A stretch of DNA of 64,000 nucleotides from Sphingomonas trueperi (GTDB taxonomy: Bacteria; Pseudomonadota; Alphaproteobacteria; Sphingomonadales; Sphingomonadaceae), in the NCBI RefSeq assembly GCF_011927635.1, contig NZ_JAATJB010000003.1, positions 186,001 through 250,000 on the forward strand. The letters are read 5' to 3'. Under the pieces are notes generated by a model. The model was not told the DNA's origin and did no database searches. It saw only the letters and a program-made list of their open reading frames with translations. Positions 54,759 through 62,265 of this stretch are shown one piece after another. The stretch's first letter is position 1. Each line of letters starts with the position of its first letter. The position numbers were made by a program, and so were the translations under genes.

Positions 54759-55966
54759 GCGGGCTCGCGTACCGCGAGCATCACCAGCCCGCCCGCCAAG
54801 GTGAGGCCGGAGAGCAGGAAGAGCAGCGGCGCGAAGCTGCCCGGCGTCGCCGCCATCCAGGCGATCGCCGTGCCGACCAGCGCGGGCAGCGTGTTGGTGA
54901 GATTGAGGATGCCGAGGTCGCGGCCGCGATGGCGTTCGCTCGGCATCTCCTGCATCCAGAAGGCGCCGTGCAGCGCCATGAACAATTGCGCGCCGACGCC
55001 ATAGACCAGGAATCCCGCCACCGCGATCGTGCGGGTGCCGGCCAGGCCCATGACGAGCAGCCCCCCTGCGGTGACCGCCGCTGCCGCCAGCAGAAAAGGC
55101 TTGCGGCGGCCGATCCGGTCCGAGAGGCGACCGAGCAGCAGCGTGCAGGGCAGGGGGAGGAGGTAGGCGAGCACCAGTGTGCGCCCGACGAAATCGGCGG
55201 CCGCGGCGGTGGTCTGTCGGGGCGGCAGGTCGGCGAAATAATAATAGAGGTAGAGCGTCAGTCCGTTGCCCGCCGACTGGAGCAACAGCCGCGCGACCCA
55301 GGCTGCGGCGAGGTTGCGGCGGGCCTGGCCGCGGGGAAGGGGCGCGGGCTGCGGCGGCAGGCGTCGCGCCGTGGAGAAGGCGAGCGGTGCGACCAGCAGC
55401 GCGATGACGAGCGAGAGGAGGCCCAGCCGCAGGGGCTCGGTGGCGCCGGGGAGCTGGACCAGTGCCCAGGCCGTGGCCGCGCCGATCGGGTTGGCGAGCG
55501 CGAGCAGGCCGCCGGTAAAGCCCTTCTGCGCATCGGGAATCTCGTCCGCCATCAGCGCGAGCAGCGGCGCCAGCACCGCATTCGCGGCGCATTGCACCGC
55601 GACCACCGCGAGCGTCACCTGGGCGGGCGACTCGGCGCGGGCGAACAGCGCATAGGCGAGCGCCAGCCCGAGCGTGCCGAGCAGCAGCCAGGCGCGGCGC
55701 CCGCGTCCGCGCGCGAGCGAGCGGTCGCTCAGCCAGCCGAAACCGATATTGGCGGCGATCGCCGCGACCGTCCCGATCGCCGCGACCAGGGTGAACAGGT
55801 TGAGTCGGTCGGCGCCGGCGATCGCCTCCACCTTGATCGGCAGGAACACCGTGAACAGCGGCAGATAGCCGATCGTCCCGCCCGCATTGGCCAGCGCGAA
55901 CAGCAGCAGGAAGCGCCAATGCCGTGCGGTGCCTTGGGCGGGTACGGAGGGCGTCGGCGCGTGCAT
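54755..55966 (-). CDS. MFS transporter (sugar-cation symporter type)
   Basis: About 403 residues with twelve predicted membrane segments. The loop between helices 2 and 3 reads GFGWLSDRSLARGRGRRAW and the equivalent in the second half is GRLSDRIGRRKPF, both fitting the GxLsDrxGRR motif of the major facilitator superfamily. The overall layout resembles the glycoside-pentoside-hexuronide/sugar group, suggesting uptake of an oligosaccharide. The ATG at 55966 (HAPTPS…) lies just before the first helix; a start at 56047 would add a non-conserved stretch. It is divergent from the TonB receptor and convergent with the beta-helix gene. The regulatory words in its upstream region match those before phoD. 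Confidence 0.85.
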   Translation of the reverse strand: MHAPTPSVPAQGTARHWRFLLLFALANAGGTIGYLPLFTVFLPIKVEAIAGADRLNLFTLVAAIGTVAAIAANIGFGWLSDRSLARGRGRRAWLLLGTLGLALAYALFARAESPAQVTLAVVAVQCAANAVLAPLLALMADEIPDAQKGFTGGLLALANPIGAATAWALVQLPGATEPLRLGLLSLVIALLVAPLAFSTARRLPPQPAPLPRGQARRNLAAAWVARLLLQSAGNGLTLYLYYYFADLPPRQTTAAAADFVGRTLVLAYLLPLPCTLLLGRLSDRIGRRKPFLLAAAAVTAGGLLVMGLAGTRTIAVAGFLVYGVGAQLFMALHGAFWMQEMPSERHRGRDLGILNLTNTLPALVGTAIAWMAATPGSFAPLLFLLSGLTLAGGLVMLAVREPA

Positions 55967-56105
55967 GCGGCGGCCGGAATAGAGACTGTAGCCGCACGTG
56001 CCAACGTTGTTCCTGCCGCTTTCGGCGCGCCGGGCAGTTCCGGCCAATGCTGCAACTCGGCCGCGCGAAGATGACAGTTCTGAGAACGATCCTCCGCCTA
56101 AAAAC

Positions 56106-56118
56106 GACAGAAATGTGA
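56106..56118 (-). promoter_or_regulatory. Shared regulatory word upstream of the MFS gene
   Basis: On the minus strand TCACATTTCTGTC is identical to positions 51282-51294 of the phoD upstream region, where it begins inside the operator. A second shared word, TGTCATCTTCGC, is at 56065-56076 (minus) and 51291-51302 (plus). Only half an operator (GTCACAT) is present here. The two shared words suggest common control of the MFS and phoD promoters. Confidence 0.5.
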
Positions 56119-56122
56119 CTTG

Positions 56123-56150
56123 TTGACCCCGTAATGAATGTTTGTATGTG
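56123..56150 (+). promoter_or_regulatory. Candidate promoter of the TonB receptor operon
   Basis: TTGACC (56123-56128), a 16-base spacer and TATGTG (56145-56150). The -10 element overlaps the LacI-type palindrome at 56146-56161, so bound repressor would block RNA polymerase directly. Confidence 0.5.
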
Positions 56151-56161
56151 AACGTTCACAT
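56146..56161. promoter_or_regulatory. Perfect 16-bp LacI-type operator, copy 2 (before TonB receptor)
   Basis: ATGTGAACGTTCACAT, identical to copy 1 at 51272. It covers the -10 region and predicted start of transcription, 41 bases before the receptor ATG. Confidence 0.88.
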
Positions 56162-56201
56162 CATGGCGCGCCATGATTCATCCAACATGCGGGGAGCCAA
56201 T

Positions 56202-59189
56202 ATGACACGGGTACATGCAGGCAGGTCGATGCTGTGGCGCGCGGGAGTTTCCGCGCTCGCGCTGCTCGCGATGCCGGGGATCGCAGCGGCGCAGGATACG
56301 AGCGGCGCGACCGAGGCCGAAGCCAATGGCGACATCGTCGTCACCGGCATCCGCGCGTCGCTCCGCGAATCGCTCGAACTGAAGCGCGACGCGCAGGGTG
56401 TGGTCGACGGCATCACTGCCGAGGACATGGGCAAGTTCCCCGACACCAACCTCGCCGAATCGCTCCAGCGCATCACCGGCGTGTCGATCGACCGCTCGAT
56501 CGGTGAAGGCTCGACCGTCACCGTCCGCGGCTTCGGCCCCAACTATAATCTGGTGACGCTCAACGGCCGCCAGATGCCGACCTCGACGCTCGATGGCGGC
56601 GCCACCGCGCCGACCTCGCGCCTGTTCGACTTCGCCAACCTCTCGTCCGACGGCATCGCCGCGGTCGAGGTCTACAAGACCGGCCGTGCCGACATCGAAT
56701 CGGGCGGCATCGGCTCGACGATCAACATCCGCACGCCGCGCCCGCTCGACAAGCCCGGCCTGCACGGCAGCGTCGCCGTTTCGGGGATGTACGACAGCTC
56801 GAGCAACGCCAAGAACACGCCGATCACCCCCGAAGTCTCGGGCATCGTCAGCGACAGCTTCCTCGACGATCGCATCGGCATCCTGATCGCCGGCACCTAT
56901 CAGAAGCGCAAGGCGGGCAACAACGAAGCCTATGTCGGCTGGAAGAACGGCCGCACCGGTTCGGACAAGGCGGGCGAGCTCGCCCAGCCGGGCGATCCGC
57001 GCTACGCCAACATCACCAACCGCCCGACCGGCGACCAGATCTACACCGTGCCGCAGAATGCCGGCATCGGCATCAACGATATCGAGCGCGAGCGGATCAA
57101 CGGGCAGGCGGTGCTGCAGTTCAAGCCCTCCGACACGCTGACCGGCACGATCGACTATACCTATTCGCGCAACCGGGTGACCGTGCGCAGCAACAGCATC
57201 GGCGTCTATTTCAACAACAACGACACCGTCAGCAACTGGACCGGCGGCGCGGTGGCGAGCCCGATCTTCTACACCGAGCGGTTCAAGGCGAGCGAGAACA
57301 AGGACGTCTCCTACGTCAGCAATCTCAGCGCCAACCAGAGCGAGAACAATTCGATCGGCGGCAACCTGCAGTGGAAGCCCGAGGGCGCCTTCTCGTTCGA
57401 GCTCGACGCGCATCACTCGATCGCCAGGTCCGGCCCGACCAACAAATACGGCACCAGCACCTCGGTGAGCACCGCCATCTTCGGCGCGGCGAGCCAGACG
57501 ATCGACTTCACCCATTACATGCCGGTGCTGTCGATCAAGATGCAGCCGGGCATCGACCTGCTCGATGCCTCGCGCATCCAGGCGACGGGCAATTCCTTCC
57601 GCAACGGCATGTTCCGGGACGAGATCAACCAGGTCCAGTTCAAGGGCCGCTACGATCATGGCGGGCTGCTCGACAGCGTCGATTTCGGCATCTCCTATGT
57701 CGATAACAAGGTCCGCTCGGCCTATGGCTTTCTCCAGAACAACACCTGGGGCGGCGCCGGCCCGGCCTCGGACCTGCCCGACAGCCTGTTCACGCTGGCG
57801 ACCATCCCGGACAAATATCCGGGCCTCAAGACCGACGGCAGCCTGCTGATCCAGCAGATCTTCACCAAGAATTTTGAGACGCTGGTCGGCAATCTCGAGC
57901 GTCTCTACAAGATGTGCTCGAAGCCGCAGAGCGGCACGCCGCTCGGCCCCGACACCTGCCTCGCGCAGTACACCGTCGACCGCCACATCTCGGAAAAGAC
58001 GCTGGCGCCGTTCCTCCAGGCGAACCTCAAGTTCGACGCCTTCGGCCGCCCGGCGCACCTTTATGCCGGTGTCCGCTACGAGAAGACCTGGATCGACTCC
58101 TCGGCACTCGTGCCGGTGGCCACGGGCACCAAATGGGTCTCGGCGAACGAGCTCAACGTCGTCTATTCGGGCAAGAGCGACTACACCTCGCTCAGCGGTT
58201 CGTACCAGAACTGGCTGCCCTCGTTCGATTTCGACATCTCGCCGCTCAACAACGTCAAGCTGCGTGCGTCCTATGGCCACACCATCGCGCGCGCGGACTA
58301 TGGCAGCCTGCAGGGCGGCCAGACGATCGACTCGCTGTTCCGCGTCGACGGCGGCCCCGGCAGCCAGGGCAATCCGGGGCTGCTGCCGTACAAGTCGAAG
58401 AACCTCGATTTCTCTGCCGAGTGGTACTATCAGCCCGACAGCTACATCTCGGTCGGCTATTTCCACAAGTCGGTGGTGAACTTCATCGGCACCGGCCAGG
58501 TGAAGAAGCCGGTGTTCGGCCTGACCAACCCGGCCGACGGCCCGCGCTACAAGGCGGCGTTGGCGGCGCTGGGCGCAGGCGCGACCTCGAACGACATCCG
58601 CCAGTACATCTTCCAGAACTACCCCAATTCGGTGAAGATCACCGGCGGTACGCCGGGCAACTACACCGGCGACATCATCGGCCTGCCCGAGGACGCGCCG
58701 GTGCTGTTCACCGTCAACACGCCGGTCAACAACGACCAGACCGCCAATGTCCATGGCTGGGAATTCGCTGTCCAGCACAGCTTCTGGGAAACCGGACTGG
58801 GGATGATCCTCAACTACACGATCGTCGACGGCGACGTGCACTACCGCAACGACCAGCCCGCCACGGTCAACCAGTTCGCGCTGGTCGGCCTGAGCGATAC
58901 GGCCAATGTGATCGGCTATTACGACAAGAACGGCATCCAGGCGCGCGTCGCCTATAACTGGCGTGCCGAGTTCCTGTCGGGCGCGGGGTCGAACCCAAGC
59001 TATACCGAGCCCTATGGCCAGGTCGATGCCAGCGCGAGCTGGGAGGCGCTGCCGCGCACGACCCTGTTCTTCGAAGGCATCAACCTGACCGGCGAAGGCC
59101 GCCGGACGCACCAGCGGACCGACCGCTATGTCGGCGTCACCGCGCCGGGCTATGCCCGCTACACGGTGGGCGTGCGCTACCGCTTCTGA
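56202..59189 (+). CDS. TonB-dependent receptor
   Basis: 995 residues: signal peptide (SMLWRAGVSALALLAMPGIAAAQ), a TonB-box-like NGDIVVTGIRASL, the plug domain (GITAEDMGKFPDTNLAESLQ, then ITGVSIDR and the NGRQMP segment), and a 22-strand barrel ending YARYTVGVRYRF with terminal Phe. It belongs to the large sphingomonad/Caulobacter type used for oligosaccharides. Energy comes from TonB-ExbBD of the inner membrane. I chose ATG 56202, preceded by GGGGAG seven bases upstream; earlier in-frame starts lie inside the operator. SapC and cupin genes follow in the same direction. Confidence 0.94.
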   Translation: MTRVHAGRSMLWRAGVSALALLAMPGIAAAQDTSGATEAEANGDIVVTGIRASLRESLELKRDAQGVVDGITAEDMGKFPDTNLAESLQRITGVSIDRSIGEGSTVTVRGFGPNYNLVTLNGRQMPTSTLDGGATAPTSRLFDFANLSSDGIAAVEVYKTGRADIESGGIGSTINIRTPRPLDKPGLHGSVAVSGMYDSSSNAKNTPITPEVSGIVSDSFLDDRIGILIAGTYQKRKAGNNEAYVGWKNGRTGSDKAGELAQPGDPRYANITNRPTGDQIYTVPQNAGIGINDIERERINGQAVLQFKPSDTLTGTIDYTYSRNRVTVRSNSIGVYFNNNDTVSNWTGGAVASPIFYTERFKASENKDVSYVSNLSANQSENNSIGGNLQWKPEGAFSFELDAHHSIARSGPTNKYGTSTSVSTAIFGAASQTIDFTHYMPVLSIKMQPGIDLLDASRIQATGNSFRNGMFRDEINQVQFKGRYDHGGLLDSVDFGISYVDNKVRSAYGFLQNNTWGGAGPASDLPDSLFTLATIPDKYPGLKTDGSLLIQQIFTKNFETLVGNLERLYKMCSKPQSGTPLGPDTCLAQYTVDRHISEKTLAPFLQANLKFDAFGRPAHLYAGVRYEKTWIDSSALVPVATGTKWVSANELNVVYSGKSDYTSLSGSYQNWLPSFDFDISPLNNVKLRASYGHTIARADYGSLQGGQTIDSLFRVDGGPGSQGNPGLLPYKSKNLDFSAEWYYQPDSYISVGYFHKSVVNFIGTGQVKKPVFGLTNPADGPRYKAALAALGAGATSNDIRQYIFQNYPNSVKITGGTPGNYTGDIIGLPEDAPVLFTVNTPVNNDQTANVHGWEFAVQHSFWETGLGMILNYTIVDGDVHYRNDQPATVNQFALVGLSDTANVIGYYDKNGIQARVAYNWRAEFLSGAGSNPSYTEPYGQVDASASWEALPRTTLFFEGINLTGEGRRTHQRTDRYVGVTAPGYARYTVGVRYRF

Positions 59190-59199
59190 CGACCGACCT

Positions 59200-59227
59200 G
59201 GCCTTGCGGTTTCGATGCCGCAAGGCC
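59200..59227 (+). terminator. Hairpin between receptor and sapC
   Basis: GGCCTTGCGG (59200-59209) and CCGCAAGGCC (59218-59227) form a perfect ten-base-pair stem with an eight-base loop. No T run follows. It may be a partial terminator or mRNA stabiliser that lowers expression of sapC and the downstream genes relative to the receptor. Confidence 0.6.
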
Positions 59228-59284
59228 CTTCCGCCCCGCCGCGCGGCGTGCCAACGCCCCGGCGGGGAACGGGGATTACCACGC

Positions 59285-60019
59285 ATGAACGATCAACAGC
59301 TCGTGACCATCGACGATCACCGTGCGGTCCGTATCGACCGGCGGCGCGGCGCCGCGCTGGGCGACGCCGTCCAGCTCTGCCTCGTGGTGCCCAGCGAGTT
59401 CCGCCAGGTGCAGAATGCCTATCCGATCCTGTTCCAGCGGACGCCCGCCCGGGACGGGTTCCAGGCGATCGCGCTGTTCGGCTTCGCGCCCGAGGAAAAC
59501 CTCTATCTCGAGGGTGATCGCTGGGATGCGCCCTATATCCCGCTGGCGATGGCGACCCGGCCCTTCCTGATCGGCCCCCCACCTGCCGGTGGCGACCTGG
59601 CCCAGCTCCATCTTTCCGCGGCGAGCCCGCGGGTGCTGGCACCGGGCGATGCCGGCTATGCCGAGGCCTCGCCGTTGTTCGAGGCGGACGGTACGCCGAG
59701 CAGCTATCTTGCCGCGGTGCTCGACGGGCTCGCGCAGCTCGACCGCGGCTACCGCGCCGCCCCCGATTTCTTCGACGCGCTGGAGCGGCACGAGCTGCTC
59801 GAGCCCGTCTCGATCCGCTTCGACGATGCCGAGGGCAATGCCCGGCATATCGTCGACTTCCACGGCATCCATGAGGAGCGGTTCGCGGCGCTCGACGGCG
59901 CGGCGCTGGGCGAACTGCACCGCGACGGCCATCTGCTCCCGATCACCATGGCGCTGGCATCGCTCGCCAATCTGCCGCTGCTGATCACGCGGCTCCAGCG
60001 CCGGGGCGCCGATGCCTGA
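59285..60019 (+). CDS. SapC family protein
   Basis: 244 residues of the SapC family, recognised by LVVPSEFRQVQNAYPILFQR, GFAPEENLYLEGDRWDAPYIPLAMATRPF and the C-terminal YRDH-type end IVDFHGIHEERFAALDGAALGELHRDG. Members are soluble proteins of uncertain function, first linked to S-layer export, and frequently encoded beside TonB receptors in Caulobacter and sphingomonads. It overlaps the start of the next gene by eight bases, so the two are co-translated. A hairpin precedes it. Confidence 0.88.
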   Translation: MNDQQLVTIDDHRAVRIDRRRGAALGDAVQLCLVVPSEFRQVQNAYPILFQRTPARDGFQAIALFGFAPEENLYLEGDRWDAPYIPLAMATRPFLIGPPPAGGDLAQLHLSAASPRVLAPGDAGYAEASPLFEADGTPSSYLAAVLDGLAQLDRGYRAAPDFFDALERHELLEPVSIRFDDAEGNARHIVDFHGIHEERFAALDGAALGELHRDGHLLPITMALASLANLPLLITRLQRRGADA

Positions 60020-61043
60020 TCCCACCGACCTGTTCGACGGGCTGCGACCCGTGTCCGAGATCGCCGCCGCCGATTGCTGGGCGCTCGACCATGCGCTGGC
60101 GGCCTCGGCCGAGCCCTTCGTAGTCCGCGGGCTGGTCGCCGACTGGCCGCTGGTCGCCGAGGGCGGGAAGGGGGCCCCGAATATCCGCGCCTATCTCGCC
60201 GGCTTCGCGCGCGACACCGACTTCACCTATGCCGAGGGTGCGCCTGGCGCCGGCGCGCGCATCTTCTACGACGACGCGATGGCGATGAACCACCGCACCC
60301 GTCGCGCGCGGATCGGCGCGATCTTCTCGGCGATGGCAGCGGACGAGGGGCAGGCGGACGCGCCGCTCCGCTATATCGCCTCCACCGACGTGCCGCGCTT
60401 CTTCCCCGGTCTGGCCGAGGCCAACCCGATGCCGCTGGGCCCGCGCGAGGGGCTGGCCGCGACGATCTGGATCGGCACCGCCACGCGCGTCGCCGCGCAT
60501 TGCGACGAGCCCGACAATTTGGTCTGCACCGCGGTCGGCCATCGCCGCTTCACGCTGTTTCCGCCCGACCAGTTCGCCAACCTCTATCCCGGCCCGCTCG
60601 ACAATACGCCGGGCGGTCGCGCGATCAGCATGGTCGATTTCCACGCACCCGATTTCGTGCGCTTCCCGAAGTTTCGCGAGGCGCTGCGCCATGCGCGCAC
60701 CGTGGTGCTGGCGCCGGGCGACGCGCTGCGCATCCCGAGCCTCTGGTGGCATCATGTCGAGGCGCTCGACGGCTTCAACGTGATGATCAACTATTGGTGG
60801 CGGACGCGCCCGTCCTGGCTCGCCGAGCCGCACGATGCGCTGCTCGCCGCGCTGCTCGCGATCCGCGACCTGCCGGCGGCGGAGCGGGCGCATTGGCGGC
60901 AGGTGTTCGACCATTATGTCTTCGCGCCCGGCGCGTCGGTGACCGCGCATATCCCCGAGGGCGGCCGCGGCATCCTCGATCCGCTGACGCCCGAAACGGC
61001 GGGGCAGCTGCGCGCGTATCTGTTGCGCCAGCTCAGCCGCTAG
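60012..61043 (+). CDS. Cupin-like JmjC-domain protein
   Basis: 343 residues of the cupin_8/JmjC type. The N-terminal EPFVVRGLVADWPLV is the usual entry strand. Iron ligands appear as His-x-Asp in AAHCDEPDNL (about residue 163) and a distal His in WWHHVEAL (about 247), with INYWW after it. Such proteins are 2-oxoglutarate-dependent hydroxylases, related to the asparagine hydroxylase FIH. With SapC and a TonB receptor they form a recurring set in sphingomonads, but the substrate is unknown. It overlaps the sapC end and lies 28 bases before the regulator gene. Confidence 0.87.
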   Translation: MPDPTDLFDGLRPVSEIAAADCWALDHALAASAEPFVVRGLVADWPLVAEGGKGAPNIRAYLAGFARDTDFTYAEGAPGAGARIFYDDAMAMNHRTRRARIGAIFSAMAADEGQADAPLRYIASTDVPRFFPGLAEANPMPLGPREGLAATIWIGTATRVAAHCDEPDNLVCTAVGHRRFTLFPPDQFANLYPGPLDNTPGGRAISMVDFHAPDFVRFPKFREALRHARTVVLAPGDALRIPSLWWHHVEALDGFNVMINYWWRTRPSWLAEPHDALLAALLAIRDLPAAERAHWRQVFDHYVFAPGASVTAHIPEGGRGILDPLTPETAGQLRAYLLRQLSR

Positions 61044-61071
61044 GCAAAAACGATGCAGGAGAGGAAGTCGC

Positions 61072-62127
61072 ATGTCTCGTAGACGCCAGTCCGTGACCAT
61101 CCGCCATGTCGCGGCCGATGCCGGCGTCTCGCTGCAGACCGTCAGCCGCGTCATCAACAAGGAGCCCGGCGTGCGGCCGGAGATGCTCCACCGCGTCCAG
61201 GCCTCGATCGCCAAGCTCGGCTATGTGCCCTCGCTGGCCGCGCAGCGGATGAGCGGATCGCGCTCCTATCTGATCCTCGCGCTCAACGATCGCGAGCGGA
61301 CCATCGCCGATTGGCGCGCGCGCGAGGGGCGCGACTGGGTCGACCAGATGCTGCTCGGCGGCATGCTCGCCTGCGCTGCGCATGGCTATCGGATGATCGT
61401 CGAACTGGTCGACACCCAGAGCGACCAGATCGAGCGCGAAATCTCCGCCGCGATCGCAGCACTCCAGCCCGACGGCGCGATCCTCACCCCGCCGCATTCG
61501 CAGAACCCGGTGATCCTCAAGCTGCTCGCCGAAAAAGGGATCGAGATCGCCCGGATCGGCTCGGTCGCCGAGGGGCCGGGGCACATGCTGGTGCAGGACG
61601 ATCGCGGCAGCGCGCGGCTGGCGACCGAGCATCTGCTGGCGCTCGGGCACCGCCGCATCGGCTTCATCGCGGGACCTGCGGAATATGAGCTGAGCGCCTG
61701 GCGCGTCGAGGGCTGGCGGGCGGCGATGGCGGCGGCGGGGCTGTCCTCGGACGGGCTGCTGGAGACCGGCGACTTCTCCTACGATGCCGGGCTGATCGCG
61801 GCGCGCACGCTGCTCGACCGGGCCGAGGTGACCGCGGTGATCGCCGCCAACGACCAGACCGCGCTGGCGACCATGGCGGCGGTGCGGGGGCGGGGGCTCA
61901 GCGTGCCCGAGGACGTGTCGCTGGTCAGCTTCGACGACACGCCGATCGTGCGGTTCGCCAGCCCGGCGCTGACCGCCGTCTCGCAGCCGATCGCCGACAT
62001 CACGGCGAAGGCGGTCGAGCGGATCATCGATGCCTGTGCCGGACGGGCAGCCGCCTCGGCCGAGCCAGTGGTGCTGCCCTCGACGCTGATCGTCCGCGAC
62101 TCGACCCGCCGCCCGCCGGCGCGGTAG
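61072..62127 (+). CDS. LacI-family transcriptional regulator
   Basis: 351 residues. The N-terminal helix-turn-helix is TIRHVAADAGVSLQTVSRVI, followed by the hinge region YVPSLAAQRM. The periplasmic-binding-protein-like core has FIAGPAEYELSAWR, AVIAANDQTALATMAAVRGRGL and SFDDTPIVRFASPALTAVSQP, typical of sugar-sensing members. It should bind palindromes with a central CG, such as the two identical 16-bp sites at 51272 and 56146, and release them on binding a sugar. GAGAGGAAG precedes the ATG. As the last gene of the receptor operon it would autoregulate. Confidence 0.93.
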   Translation: MSRRRQSVTIRHVAADAGVSLQTVSRVINKEPGVRPEMLHRVQASIAKLGYVPSLAAQRMSGSRSYLILALNDRERTIADWRAREGRDWVDQMLLGGMLACAAHGYRMIVELVDTQSDQIEREISAAIAALQPDGAILTPPHSQNPVILKLLAEKGIEIARIGSVAEGPGHMLVQDDRGSARLATEHLLALGHRRIGFIAGPAEYELSAWRVEGWRAAMAAAGLSSDGLLETGDFSYDAGLIAARTLLDRAEVTAVIAANDQTALATMAAVRGRGLSVPEDVSLVSFDDTPIVRFASPALTAVSQPIADITAKAVERIIDACAGRAAASAEPVVLPSTLIVRDSTRRPPAR

Positions 62128-62146
62128 GGTCTGCGCCCCTCGGACC

Positions 62147-62240
62147 GTCATTCCGGCGAAAGCCGGAATCCATTGGGGTCACCGGTGCGGTTCCCGCCGA
62201 TAGCGAGAGGCGTCTGGATCCCGGCTTTCGCCGGGATGAC
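62147..62240. repeat. Hairpin repeat family B, copy 3
   Basis: 94 bases from GTCATTCCGGCGAAAGCCGG to CCGGCTTTCGCCGGGATGAC, with the same layout as copies 1 and 2 but a different centre. It lies between the regulator gene and the convergent coiled-coil gene and may end both transcripts. Confidence 0.88.
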
Positions 62241-62265
62241 GACTTGGGGGGAGGACCCCAGCCCC

